This document shows positions 1 through 10,469 of a DNA stretch of 64,000 bases, in pieces. Under the pieces are notes generated by a model, which was not told the origin of the DNA, did no database searches, and saw only the letters and a program-made list of their open reading frames with translations. The position numbers were made by a program, and so were the translations under genes. This stretch comes from Craterostigma plantagineum (lineage: Eukaryota > Streptophyta > Magnoliopsida > Lamiales > Linderniaceae), in assembly GCA_027422505.1 (NCBI GenBank), contig JAPQWV010000310.1, positions 1 to 64,000 of the forward strand, in the 5' to 3' direction. Every line of letters starts with the position of its first letter. The first letter of the stretch is position 1.

Positions 1-856
1 AGCCAGTAAGCCCAAAGGACGAATTTCAAAGCACTACAATGAGCTTGGCCATTGAAAGCGCGATTGCCCAAAGCTAGCTGCCTCATGTAAAGAACTTTAT
101 GTTTTAGAAACAATACGGTATATTCTGCTTTGTGGATCTTAGACTTGGGAGTTAGTGCTCACATCTGTGTTCCGAACCTAGTTCTGGAACGAAGTATGAA
201 GCGTCCGGACTGAGATATCATGATCAATGTACGAAGCGGACATAGTTTATATAGCCGACCCACATTGGATCAAGAACTCTCTTTTTATCTACTAGACATA
301 GTTTATTGCTTTCTGATTGTTTAGTTTGCCCAAGGAGCTTAAGAATATTGTTTCTATTTCCATTTTGAACAGAAACTGTTACGAGTTCAGTTTTAGTAAT
401 AATCTATGCAATATTTATTTTGGAAATAATTGCGTCGGAAGTGCAAGTTTACTGAATGGATTGTATTATCTAAATATCGAAGATAAAACAACAACTTTGA
501 ATATAATCACAACAACAAACGAAAATTGGAGTCTAACTCAAGAGTGCTGTGGCCTCTTCGACTCGGTCACACTGGAGAACAGAAGATTCTCGAGTTGGAG
601 AAAAATCGACGTTATATAGCCGCTTGGGTCTGATCCATATCCGACTTGCGAATCTTGTATCCTTGGAAAGATGACCAAGTCTCCCTTCATATGGACTTTC
701 ACGAGAGCCACAGAACTTCTCGGTTTGATCCACACGGGTGTTTGCTGACCGTTCGCGTTAGCGGCTCGCGATAATTTCCATTATTTCACTACCTTCACTG
801 ATGATCACTCTCGCTTCGGCAAGGTGTATCTCATGAAGCACAAGTCTGATACTTTT
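1..856 (+). pseudogene. Ty1/copia pol fragment: protease, GAG-pre-integrase, integrase N-part
   Basis: Degenerate copia polyprotein read in several frames. Around 148-185 the translation LDLGVSAHICVPN matches the copia protease active-site region, but the catalytic D-T/S-G reads D-L-G. Positions 317-530 encode a GAG-pre-integrase segment (LPKELKNIVSISIL, then NGLYYLN). After a frameshift the integrase zinc-binding region and core follow to 850. The core LIH-x-D-V-C-G-P motif reads LIHTGVC and then a stop, so the first catalytic Asp of the integrase is Gly (codon 737-739). Several stops and frameshifts show that it is dead. A LINE interrupts it, and it resumes at 2602. A paralogous copy lies at 13897-15229. 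Copia identity is certain; the clade is not determined. Confidence 0.9.
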
Positions 857-2586
857 TTTTTTGGTTTAAGGTTCCTTATATATATACAAATAAAAAAGTA
901 CATGATGATGGGAGGATAACTCCGCACAGTCAACCAGTAACATGCTACTGGGAACACGAGACAAGACGATTATAAAATCCAATCTCAGCCAACTACCATG
1001 CCACCCTCCACAGCCGACGATTAGCCAATCTTTGGAGAGCTATTTAGTGGGCGTACCACTAATACGTATGGTGACTAAAGCGAGTACGCATCCAACTAGT
1101 CGATCAGGTGTTGTAACGATCCCCTCCTTCCATCGCTTGTTCCGTGCCCGCCAGATGTGATAGACCAGCGACGCAAGCACATGCCTGTAAGCTGCATGAA
1201 GAAGATGTCGCCCATGCCATTTAGCCGCTGCCCATCGAATCCCCGCTCTCCACTCCTGATATGGCCATGCCCACCGAATACGTCTCCTTAGCAGGCGCTG
1301 GCACTGGCGCGAAAACGAACACTCGAAGAATAGGTGCGGGCAGTTTCGAAGTGCAACTCATCACAAAGGACGCACGCCGACGTTCCTGTCCTTTGAGCAA
1401 CCAAGGCTTATCTCTAGTCGACAGCCTATCCTGAATGCCAAACCAGAGAATGAACTCATGGCGTGGAATCTTCAAAGGCCCCCAAAATAATGTGGCCCAA
1501 CCCATGGGTTCCCTCATAGGCCGAATCGCATCCCTTGCCGATGCGGCCGTCATGATTCCGTCGATGAGCGTATCCAAATCACCCCATCCTGATCACCACG
1601 AATAACCTGAGGTAGGAGTCTACTTATCTCATATACTCTACCGAGCCTTACCCTGGCCAATCAGCAGGCAGACCCATCGCAATAGGTCCACGAGGAAACC
1701 TCTCCAGTAACTGTACATTCAGCAGCCAAGGGTCCTTCCATAGCCATGTAGTCGAGCCATCAGTTACCCTAATGTAGTAATAAATGAACGTACCACTGGT
1801 CTCAGCTGTATCAACTTCCGCCAACTCCACGCATCGTTCGGCGAGATAGAGAGATCCCACACCGATCGAGAATGCAGACGCGTTCTGTAAAGCCACGCCA
1901 CCCAAACCGAATCAGGAGATCTTGTGAGCACACTCCACAATTGCTTCATGAGCATCGCCCTGTTATCAACCCCAATGGATCGAAGGCCCATTCCCCCCTC
2001 AGAAACTGGGAGACAGAGGACATCCCACGCCACCTTTGCCGTCGATCCCCCCAAAGGAACTTCCTAAATCGCGTCTCCAAAGCTCGAACAACACCTTTAG
2101 GAAGCAAGACCCCCCCGACCAGTATGCATGTAAAGCCTGAAGCACCGACTTAACCAGTTGGAGTCGGCCAGCGTATGACAGCATCCGGTTAAGCCATGAG
2201 CCTATGCGCTGGTCTACTCTATGTAATAACGGTGCACAGTCAGCAAGCGACAGGCATGTGGTGATAAGCGGTACCCCCCAGGTAGCGGACTGGAAGATGT
2301 CCCACTCTATAACCCATCAGTGTCTGAACCTGCGGTGTCATCCATTCCGTCGTCGTGACAAGTACATCTCGCTCTTGTCCGGTTTGGGAATAACCATGAC
2401 AGAGCCGCAAAGCGCCCAGAGCATTCTTCAGCACACCAATCGATACAACATCCGCATGACTGAAGAGCAGCAGGTCGTCCGCAAAAATCAGAGAGGCCAA
2501 TCACATCGACTCACATCGCCAACGGTAGATAAACCTCGGTTCCTCCTCAATACATAAGGTGATCATCCCATACATAAGGTCCGCAA
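857..2586 (-). mobile_element. LINE-a, 5'-truncated L1-type retrotransposon
   Basis: A minus-strand LINE whose 3' poly-A is seen as a T-run from about 857. It is flanked by a perfect 15-bp target-site duplication (aagtctgatactttt at 842-856 and 2587-2601). The uninterrupted site is present in the paralogous copia copy near 14408. The element lacks ORF1 and the endonuclease, as expected for 5' truncation during target-primed reverse transcription. The 3' untranslated part occupies about 860-1200. Confidence 0.93.
1200..2510 (-). pseudogene. LINE-a ORF2 remnant: RT palm/thumb and zf-RVT
   Basis: Read on the minus strand, 2500-2240 carries the RT catalytic motif FADDLLLFSHAD and LPVRYLGG. Next comes the thumb/connection region (RLQLVKSVLQALHAYW; GGMGLRSIGVDNRAML at about 2180-1900). 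Then follows the zf-RVT region common in plant LINE ORF2 proteins (IPRHEFILWFGIQDRLSTRDKPW at 1460-1390). The pieces lie in different frames with stops, so no active protein is encoded. It resembles the other LINE copies in the window and represents roughly the C-terminal third to half of ORF2. Confidence 0.88.
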
Positions 2587-2601
2587 AAGTCTGATACTTT
2601 T

Positions 2602-3394
2602 GAATAGTTCAAAGCGTACAAGGCTTTGGTGGAAAATCAGACGGAAAGAGCATTAAAGCCGCTCGATCAGATCGAGGCGGTGAGTACATGAGCCTCGAGT
2701 TTGACGAGTTCTTGAAAGAGAATGGGATCATTTCACAGATGACACCGCCCGAAAACAGTAGTTGAACGGTGTGTCCGAACGCAGAAATTGAACTCTGTTG
2801 GATAACGTTCGATCTATGCTGAGCTATACAGACCTGCCCATATCGTTGTGGGGTCATGCCCTGTTGACAGCGGCACACATTCTCAATATGTCCTACAATG
2901 TCTGTCGATCGTATTCCGTATCAGATATGGACATGGCGAAAACTGAGATTGAATCACATTAGAATCTGGGTTGCCCGCATTCGTGAAAAAGCTCAAGACA
3001 GATAAACTGGAATGAAGGCTGTGAAAAACATTTTCTCGGGTATCCTGAGGATTCCATGGATACCAGCTATACTTCCAAGACTATCAAATAATCGTTGTAG
3101 CCCTTCATGCTCACTTTCTCGAAGAAGAGTCGTTCGAAAAGGTGGAGCGGGTCTCGAAGTGACTCTTGTAGAGTCGAGCGCTTTCACAGTCCAGTATCGG
3201 ATGACACCGTAGAGCAGTCCGAGACGCAACCTGAGTTGCGTAGGTCGGATAGAGTATCTCGCCAGCCTGAAAGATATGGGATGGTCCACATCGAGCACGA
3301 GGTTGCTGCGATGGAAGGGAACGTGGGAGGCGATCCCACTACCTGTATTACCAGGCAATCAAGGATAAAGATTCTTAGAAATGGCTTATAGCTA
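2602..3394 (+). pseudogene. Ty1/copia pol fragment: integrase core end and IN-RT linker
   Basis: This continues the copia pol interrupted at 856. The translation contains RSDRGGEYMS (second catalytic Asp region), GIISQMTPPE, and the integrase C-terminal and linker region. It ends in a segment corresponding to EKWLIAM at 3370-3394. The reading frame is broken repeatedly. The fragment stops where an LTR begins (gctatg followed by tgtggtgaccc). The minus-strand copia piece at 13860-13896 carries the uninterrupted continuation past this point, confirming that the junction is an insertion within pol just upstream of RT. Confidence 0.88.
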
Positions 3395-4189
3395 TGTGTG
3401 GTGACCCTAGCTCTCGCTACCTCATCACGTTAACTTATGTGAGTACGATGTAATAATTTGCGAGACACCCAAAAGTGCGTAGGAAATTTTTCCATATATG
3501 AAATGCAACTTCGTTCTTTACATGTCAAAAGAATATTCCTAATTCTAAGTTCACGGAAGTGTATTCATGCACAGCAAAAGAATCCTATGCGCCCGGCCTC
3601 ACAGGTCATCATCCATGCACACACTTCCACCCAAAAGTCGCTGGAAGCTTCAAAACGATGCCTTGCTGCTAAGAGATCACGTACCGTGGTCGCGTGCACC
3701 TACAACACATAACGTAAGGGTGAGTGATAAGCTCAGTAAATGAAACATATGCATGAGATGAACGTGTCCTAATCCGCAAAGACATCCGCGTCAATGATTT
3801 CTAGACTTTACTTTTCTTCTTGTCAGCTCGTGTCGTATTGGGCCCTCGGCTTTTCAATCTGCTATGCCCCATCATAAAGCTCTAATCCACAAGGGATATA
3901 CATATAGGTGATAGTACACTCATTGAGATGCAACCCTAGTTCGCAATTTGCATTTCTGTTTTGGCGCCTTTTCGATCCAATGCGGTCCGCATTGAGAGGC
4001 CATCGATGCCTATTCTATCCCAATGCAGTCCACCACATTGAGAGGCTAACCCGTTCACGCAAATTGCCTCTATTCCCCAGGGCGCCTTTTCAATCCCAAA
4101 TGCGGCCTGTCATGCGGACACTTGATGCCGGTAGCCTACCACGAGGGTACCATTGCCCGAGGTACCTCGACATCGCTTATCCCCTCGGG

Positions 4190-4655
4190 TGTGATGCTTG
4201 GGGCCGACGAGGGCGGGAAGTGATCGCCGGTGCCAGAGAGATGCACGGACAAGGAGCGACTCCTGGCAGGCTTCTAAGCCAAGGGGTACATGAACGAACC
4301 GATCCGACACCCGAATGGAGGGGATCCTGAGACTAGCAACGTATGGGCGTGTCAGGCTAAGAATCGTATGAGAGAATTGATAGTACTACTCATATCACCA
4401 AGGTCGACCTACTACCTTTCCGGGTGTCCATCTATAGGATCTCCAAAGTTAAGCGTGCTTGACTTGGGGCAATCTAGGATGGGTGACCCCGGGGAGTTTG
4501 CCCAGGGTGCGTGTGAGCGAGGACGAAGCATGCTGAAAGGTTAAATGGTGGTACAGTGGGGCCAGACTATCAGTCGGAGTGTGGTGGGCCCAACCCCACT
4601 GGTCCCGATAAGGACCGATGCTACAGTGACACCTGGTATGGGACGTGTCGTTACA
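4190..4655 (+). repeat. Cassandra-like left LTR
   Basis: A 466-bp repeat starting tgtgatgcttgggg and ending gtcgttaca. It differs from the right LTR by scattered substitutions and small indels, so the insertion is not very recent. Confidence 0.9.
4400..4525 (+). promoter_or_regulatory. 5S-rRNA-like domain in left Cassandra-like LTR
   Basis: Contains a 5S box A-like string agttaagcgtgctt (4447-4460) and a perfect box C-like ggatgggtgacc (4478-4489) at about the spacing seen in plant 5S genes. The 5' part is diverged. In Cassandra this region acts as an RNA polymerase III promoter; activity here is unknown. It is not a functional 5S gene, because the conserved 5' and 3' ends are missing. Confidence 0.85.
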
Positions 4656-4657
4656 GG

Positions 4658-4669
4658 TGGTATCAGAGC
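4658..4669 (+). other. Cassandra-like primer binding site (initiator tRNA-Met)
   Basis: TGGTATCAGAGC, complementary to the 3' end of plant initiator tRNA-Met, 2 bp after the left LTR. Confidence 0.92.
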
Positions 4670-4727
4670 ACAACTTCTCGCAGTACGGTGCTTTTTCGGG
4701 AACGAACCAGGCGGAAGCTGGTGGGTA

Positions 4728-5188
4728 TATTACGCCCGGGGCCGACGAGGGCGGGGAGTGATCGCCGGTGCCAGAGAGGTGCATGGATAAGGAGCGGCTC
4801 TTGGCAGGCTTCTAAGCGAAGGGGTACATGAACGAACCGATCCGACACCCGAATGAGGGGATCCTGAGACTGGCAACATATGGGCGTGTCAGACTAAGAA
4901 TCGTATAAAGAATTGATAGTACTACTCATATCATCATGGTCCACCTACCTTTTCCGGTGTCCATATATAGAAACTCCAAAGTTAAGCGTGTTTGACTTGG
5001 GGCAATCTAGGATGGGTGACCCCTGGGAAGTTTGCCCAGGGTGCGTGTGAGCGAGGGCGAAGCACGCTGAAAGGTTAAATGGTGGTACAGTGGGGCCAGA
5101 CTATCAGTCGACGTATGGTGGCCCAACCCCACTGGTCCTGATAGGGACCGGTGCTACAGTGACACCTGGTATGGGACAGGTCGTTGCA
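4728..5188 (+). repeat. Cassandra-like right LTR
   Basis: A 461-bp copy of the left LTR, ending ggtcgttgca. Its start reads tattacgccc against tgtgatgctt on the left. The upstream purine tract (ggaagctggtggg, 4713-4725) is the likely PPT. Confidence 0.88.
4940..5060 (+). promoter_or_regulatory. 5S-rRNA-like domain in right Cassandra-like LTR
   Basis: Box A-like agttaagcgtg (4980-4990) and box C-like ggatgggtgacc (5010-5021). The same arrangement as in the left LTR, with one change in the box A-like string. Confidence 0.83.
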
Positions 5189-5193
5189 TCGGG

Positions 5194-6914
5194 TCGCATC
5201 CTCCAGGTCGCACCTTCCTCAGTGAGGGCACCACCCAACATTCGCATAGTCGACGGCGCATCAACGTCGCCATGATAGCATAGGACAGTCGTGACTCGAC
5301 TGTGAGTCTACAGCAGATGCCCATACCGGCTAATATTCATCGCTCACAGGCGATCTTGACTCATGCACGCTTTCATGCATGACTTACACTAGGCGTGCAT
5401 GCACGTGATCATGTCGTGAATCATACGAACATGCATGTCATGTCATCTTGAATGGTAATTAAATCATGTCACATAAAGTTCACGTTCTGTCATAAACGCA
5501 CGTAGTCACATAATTCACGCACATAAGAGTCATGTGTTGTAGTTGAAGTGAAGTTTCCCCTTACTTGCGTCCATAGATTAATAGCTACTGACCCGGTGGA
5601 ATCCTTAATTCCCGACCTTAAGCACAAATTATTATGTCAGTACTCTATCTAACTTTTTGGATATTTGTTTCGTAAGTTTCCTAAGTATTACGATATTAGT
5701 TATCGAGTGGTATCAAAATTCCTTAAAAATTTTGCTAAGTGGAGTCAACACGTGAATTATACATAACTCGTGAACTATCTTAGGCTCATGACTCATGATG
5801 TGTAATTCGTGAATTAACTTAGCTTTCTTATAATCCGTGAACTTATATAGCTCATTCAATTCCTGACCCGCTAACCTTGCACGGTTATTTCAATTCGTAA
5901 AGTCACTTTGCGAACTTATATAGTTCGCGAAGTTTGTGAGCTTCGTGACCTTGCAATTGTGAACTGTTCTTAACTCTTGACCTATACTTATTTTTGTTGA
6001 GTTCTTAATTCGCGAAGTGCCTCAATTGATTCGTGAAATATTTACTTAATTCGGGATCCTAGATAGTCCGTGAAGTAAACTTGTCATCTATCCTAAGTTC
6101 TCATACTCACGAACTTATATAGTTCATGGGCCAACTTAGATCTTAATTCGTGGAACTCTACTCGTGAACCCTAACTCATGAAGTGCTTCGTTAGTTTCGC
6201 CAACATACCCTAATTCGTGAAATGTATTTTCTATCCTATGGTTCGCGAAGTTTATACTCTATACCTAATTCGCGATCTTATGTAGTTCGCGAACTACACT
6301 TCTACTTAACCTAGGTTCGTGAATTCATTTCTTCATGGAATGATCTACTTCGCGAAATGCTAATCAAGGAAAACCTTAATTCACAAAAGATCTAACATGC
6401 CCTCACCTCGCGAATTTATCTAACTCTAGGGTTTGTCAAGTTCCAATTCGTCGAGTTGACACTTTATAAATTCTACTCTCTTACCTACTTCGCGAACTCC
6501 TAGGATCCTGTGTAAGTCCGTAAAGTTTAATTCGCCAACCTTACTTCACGAACTAGCTCGTTGGAGACCCCTCGAATTCGTGACATTTCACTTCGCGAAG
6601 TCATATCTTTCTTCCCTCTCCATACGTGAAGTTAAGCTCTCCCTAATTCGTGAAGTGCAGAAATTCTAGTTCGCAAAGTCACTCATCATCACCGAGTTTG
6701 CGAACCTCTTGCTTCGCCAACTAGGGTTCGCCAAGTTCTAACTCCATCCAACTTCACGAAGTGCATGTGGATCCGCCAAGCTCATTTAGTTCACGACATT
6801 ATACCCTACACATCCACTTCGCGAGGCCTATTCATTCACTCCTAGTTTGCGAACTAGCTTAATTCGCGAATTCCTAGAACTAAGTCGGGTTCATGACTTG
6901 CTCAACCCGTGAAA
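5194..6914 (-). repeat. LTR portion with degenerate TTCGCGAA/TTCGTGAA motif field
   Basis: Non-coding LTR sequence. From about 5680 onward it is dense in an 8-bp palindrome and its one-step decay forms (ttcgcgaa, ttcgtgaa, ttcacgaa, ttcgccaa), often next to short runs such as acttatatag. The same motif field occurs in the gypsy-A LTRs. No coding potential was seen. Confidence 0.75.
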
Positions 6915-7219
6915 CCTCTCAAGCATGGTTCTGAAACCGGGTTTTTGAACCGGACCGAAAATTTTAGTGGTTTAAGGTTTAGTGGTTTAACTGGTATAAA
7001 AACGGAATCAAACCAGGGTCAAACCGGTATCTTAAATATATTTAATATATATTTGTGATTGAATCAATTAAATAATATAAATAATATAGATGTATATTTA
7101 GTAACTTTTGTTAGATGTTAGAATTTTATAAAATTGAGGGTCAAAATTAAATAAAGTAAATTGTATTGGTAGTTGAAATTAACTATACCAAGGGCTATAA
7201 AAATTAAATTTATAAAAGT

Positions 7220-9108
7220 TTTTTTTTTGGGAAGTGTCACTAATATAAAGGATAACAGGAGTACAAAGCAGCGTTCATGATATCGCTCATGACGCACCAA
7301 GCTGTAACGTACAACCGACCATACAGCACTAGCCATTGATAACCCAGACAGCCTACAGGATCCCAACAAGACCCAAACCAACAAAATATAAAGTCGCTAC
7401 AGAGGCTAACATAGGCGTCCGAACCAACATCCATCTTCAGGTTTCTGGTACCAGTTGTGGCACCAGCAGGGCAGCCGGGAGAGTGCCGAAAGCGCAAACG
7501 CACTACGAAGAAGACAAACCCGATGGATAAGCTTCGGCGGAGATGATAATGCGAGGAAAGCATCCGCAAAGATGGTCGGGAAAGGCATTCTCATGCCGCC
7601 TCCTGAATCCCTCCTAGACGGGCAAACGTGCCAGGCACATGACTCATCCACGTCGGTACGCAAGTCCCCACGATCATCTTAAAACCTGCACCAAGTAGAA
7701 ATACTAGGGGGGAAATCAGATTCCAGGACGAATAGTTATTGAAGGGAGAGAGAAAGAGAAAGAGAAAAAGAAAGAGCAGACTCCCTAAACCGGCCAGGCG
7801 ATGTGCGACACTCGGCGCAGAGCCTGCGCTTGTAGCAGGTATATTCTGCGAGAGGGTAGAAAGCCGCCCACTGAGTATAGATTCAATGTCCATAACAATG
7901 CACTCAGGTGGTCGACGAATCCCTTTACGCCATCGCCTATTCCGTTCCGACCAAAGGTGGTATACAAGGGAGGCAATGGCATGACGCGGCCCCCATCCAC
8001 GCTAAGTGTTTCCCACGCCATTTACGGGCTGCCCATCGTACTCCATTCGTCCAGTCCCTGTACGACCATTGAAAATGCAGTTTAGTGCGTAATGATCGTA
8101 AGCATTGCCTAGAAAAAGGGCACTAAAAAATAATGATGTGTCGTTTCCATAGTGCCCGCGTCACATAAAAGACACGTAGTGGTTCCCGCTGCAGTTGCCA
8201 CCCATGGTTTATCTCTTGTTGCCAGTCTGTCTCTTATCGCCAGCCAGAGGATGAATTCATGCCTTGGGATGGAAATTGGGCCGCCAAACAGTGTACACCA
8301 AGGGACGTGTGGGCGACCCTGCCTGAGCTTCTCCCTAGCCGAATGCGTCGTGAAACGTCCATCCCCCGAAGCGATCCATATAATCTGGTCTTCCTCTTGT
8401 GGCCTGACAATGGGTAGGTGTGGCTCAATCTCCAAGAATTCTGTCGTGGTACGAGCAGGCCAATTCCAGCCATCAGCATTGATAACGGCACACAGTTTCG
8501 AATCAATAGGAAGGCCCATAACCGTTGGTCCACGCGGGAAATGTTCCCCCATTGGGTACTCGAACAGCCATGGGTCGGTCCAAAGGCGAATACTTGCCCC
8601 ATTCCCAATACGGAACTGAATAAGAGGTCGAAGTCGATGGCGTAGTTTCAGAAGTTTCTTCCAACTCCACGATGTCCTAGGTGTGGGCCGTATTGACCAT
8701 AAGGATGTACTGTGTAACGGGTTTGGCGTATCCAATTGGCCCAGACGGAGGTTACATCTCCATTCAGAAGACACCAGAGGAAACGCATCATCAATGCCTT
8801 GTTATCGACCTCAATTGATCGTAGCCCAAGGCCCCCTTCCTCTCTTGGTGTACATATGTCCGCCCATGCAACCTTGGCCCTCTTTCCCTTCCAAAGAAAG
8901 GCTCTAAATCGCGCCTCGATTACACGAATCACCCCCTTTGGTAGTAAGAATACCCAGCCCAATAAGTATGAATACCGAGCAGGACAGACTTGATTAGTTG
9001 TACCCGACCTGCATAAGAAAGGGACAGATTAGTTCAAGAACCCAGTCGTCGATCTATCTTTGCAATGAGAGGTTCGCAATCCGCAATCGTCAAGCGTGAA
9101 CTAATGCA
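7220..9108 (-). mobile_element. LINE-b, 5'-truncated L1-type retrotransposon
   Basis: Minus-strand LINE with its 3' end at a T-run (7219-7228) followed by the same 3' UTR start (ggaagtgtcactaa) as other copies in the window. The 5' truncation point is near 9108, where similarity to LINE-1 (about 27655) ends. The only direct repeat at its ends is short (aaaagt, 7214-7219 and 9109-9114), so the target duplication is weak. A purine-rich (GAAA)n tract at about 7740-7780 is low complexity. Confidence 0.88.
8109..8965 (-). pseudogene. LINE-b ORF2 remnant: RT thumb, connection and zf-RVT
   Basis: The minus strand encodes FLLPKGVIRVIEARFRAFLW and GGLGLRSIEVDNKALMMRFL (8955-8780), then a 221-codon open stretch (8774-8109). 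That stretch runs through GNGASIRLWTDPWLF, HFPRGPTVMGLP and PRHEFILWLAIRDRLATRDK into a Cys-rich CLLCDAG...HH segment, which is the zf-RVT region of plant LINE ORF2. More C-terminal sequence continues in broken frames to about 7590. The RT catalytic palm is absent because of 5' truncation. It is the best-preserved C-terminal LINE segment outside LINE-1. Confidence 0.87.
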
Positions 9109-9154
9109 AAAAGTCTGTGCTATTAGTTAATTATTTAAAAGACAAATGAGGTTC

Positions 9155-9215
9155 ATGTGGGATTCGAACTCAGCCCGTTACCATAGAAGTCCACCACCTT
9201 ACACTGGACCACGTG
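9155..9215 (-). tRNA. tRNA-like relic (A/B-box pair), probably SINE-derived
   Basis: On the minus strand, a box A-like TGGTCCAGTGTAAGG (9211-9197) is followed by a box B-like GAGTTCGAATC (9171-9161), at tRNA-like spacing. No complete cloverleaf with an acceptor stem could be drawn, so this is a remnant and not a tRNA gene. Confidence 0.4.
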
Positions 9216-9596
9216 GAATAACCTATAAATTCGTCCATTTTCATTACTTACAGAAAAATTTTCGGTTTTTTCTTTTTTTTTTAATAAACTTAAGACCGGA
9301 CCGGAATCGGATCGGATTTCCGGCCGGTTCACTGGTTTCCGGCCTGAACCGGCCGGTCCGGTCCGGTTTCACAATCTTCCTCTCAAGTTCACTTCACAAA
9401 CTATTCTTCCACTTTCACGACTTCATGCTTAATTCGCCAACTTCCCATGAATTCGCCAAGTTCACACTTCGGGACTCCTTTCCTACCAACTTCAAATCCC
9501 TTAAGAGCTCTAAGTTGCTTCGTGGTTTGCATGGAGTCCGCGACTTGCTCAACCCGCGAAGCCCGTGCAAAGGAAGCCCTTAAGTTCGCGAATTCT

Positions 9597-9806
9597 CTTT
9601 TTTTTTTTTTTTTTTTGGTAACCGGGGAAAGCCGATGGTGAAACCCCGGGACCGACCCACTACCTGCTAAACGGGCCGACCAGGTCAATCGCACATGTCT
9701 GGGCCCATGTGGGCAGGCCTGGAGAAATGTCACAGGGTGGAGGTTCGAACCCAGGACCTCTCCCAACATGACTCCAGGCACCTCCCTCAACCAGTAGGCC
9801 TGGAGA
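9597..9806 (-). mobile_element. Au-like SINE
   Basis: About 210 bp with a terminal T-run (9597-9616), meaning a minus-strand SINE with a 3' A/T-rich tail. The 5' end carries pol III box A TGGTTGAGGGAGG (rc of 9781-9793) and box B GGGTTCGAACCT (rc of 9741-9752). It is followed by CACCCTGTGACATTTCTCC, a sequence typical of angiosperm Au SINEs. Flanking direct repeats are only about 6 bp (aattct), so the TSD is uncertain. It was probably mobilised by LINE machinery. Confidence 0.82.
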
Positions 9807-10469
9807 AATTCTACCTTTCCAACGATTCGCGACTCACACACTTCGCGAAGTTGACGTCCCTTGCCCACTTCGCGAACTAGGGTTCGTGAAGCTCGACTTT
9901 CACGACCCCAATATACATAAACAGCTTTCGAACCCGCGAATCCTTAAACTTTTTGATCTAAATGTTACTTTTCTCAAGAACACATTGATATCATATGAAC
10001 TTTCAAACCATAAAATTCATACTCAGTAAAGATACGAGTCTGGGCGGATTTTAAGTGTACAATATCCTAAATCTTCTTTCTAGATTCGAACTTAGGACTT
10101 AAAATCATAATAAAATGTAAGAGCATAGCAAAGATTTTTATACCTTCTCTAAAGCTAGGTCTCGATCTCCTCCCTCTCTCTACTTGGCGTTTTTAGTGTG
10201 AGAAGTAAAACTATCTCTCCTTTCCCCTTTCCTCATCTATATATTAGTGAGTTTAATACCACTAATAATAAGGGTAATGGCGAAATAATCCCTATGTTTA
10301 TGCTTATTCCCAATTTAGACCTCTCCTATTATTATTACTTTCAGTTACCTTCATTCCTTATTTTCAAAAATACCCCAATAAGTTAGATATTTCCTAGTCA
10401 CATAATTAAATACACGAAATGTTGGAAGTCATTGAAGCACAAAATTTTATTGCAAAAAATTCGTATTAT
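9807..10469 (-). repeat. Distal Tekay A2 LTR segment
   Basis: Continues the LTR after the SINE: a few more ttcgcgaa motifs (about 9840-9870), then a stretch resembling the end part of the gypsy-A LTR (cf. 30900-31650). No coding sequence. It is cut at 10469 by a copia LTR. Confidence 0.7.

Larger units (their letters stand above)
4190..5188 (+). mobile_element. Cassandra-like TRIM retrotransposon (complete)
   Basis: A 999-bp element made of two about 460-bp direct repeats (4190-4655, 4728-5188) around a 72-bp internal region. A perfect PBS for initiator tRNA-Met (4658-4669) follows the left repeat by 2 bp. Each repeat contains a 5S-rRNA-like domain, the diagnostic trait of Cassandra. A 5-bp target duplication TCGGG flanks it (4185-4189 and 5189-5193). 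The uninterrupted sequence is visible in the second LTR copy near 18433-18445. It encodes no protein and would depend on another element for reverse transcriptase and integrase. The ends read tg...ttaca and ta...ttgca, so the right LTR has lost its TG. Confidence 0.93.
6924..9378. mobile_element. Mutator-like (putative MULE) non-autonomous DNA transposon A
   Basis: Flanked by a perfect 9-bp direct repeat CCTCTCAAG (6915-6923 and 9379-9387), which favours a Mutator-like element over hAT. Its ends share the inverted motif tgaaaccgg (left catggttctgaaaccggg; right, reversed, aagattgtgaaaccggacc). The terminal 300 bp are rich in gaaccgg/ggtttaa repeats. A related element with similar left end lies at 60531-61400. 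It has no transposase. A LINE and a tRNA-like remnant lie inside it. The superfamily call rests on TSD length only. Confidence 0.6.
3397..10469 (-). repeat. Tekay-type LTR (A2 subfamily), copy 1, with nested insertions
   Basis: Sequence related to the gypsy-A LTRs at 28496-31687 and 37327-40580. It begins with tgtggtgaccc where gypsy-A begins with tgtcacgaccc, and shares blocks such as cctatgcgcccggcctcacaggtc. The LTR lies in minus orientation. Removing the Cassandra-like, Mutator-like and SINE insertions leaves about 3.4 kb, close to the 3.2-kb gypsy-A LTRs. The right end is cut by a copia LTR at 10470, so the true terminus is not seen. No internal gypsy coding region accompanies it. It contains no genes of its own. 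Confidence 0.8.

Noticed and set aside
3908..4544. ORFs of 140 and 84 codons
   Set aside because: They span the Tekay LTR/Cassandra-like junction and lack any recognisable domain.
4400..5060. Functional 5S rRNA genes
   Set aside because: Only the internal control region is conserved; the 5' and 3' thirds diverge, and both copies lie in LTRs of a TSD-flanked element.
7739..7984. Basic KRKRKRK-rich ORF
   Set aside because: Produced by a (GAAA)n purine tract within LINE-b on the non-coding strand.
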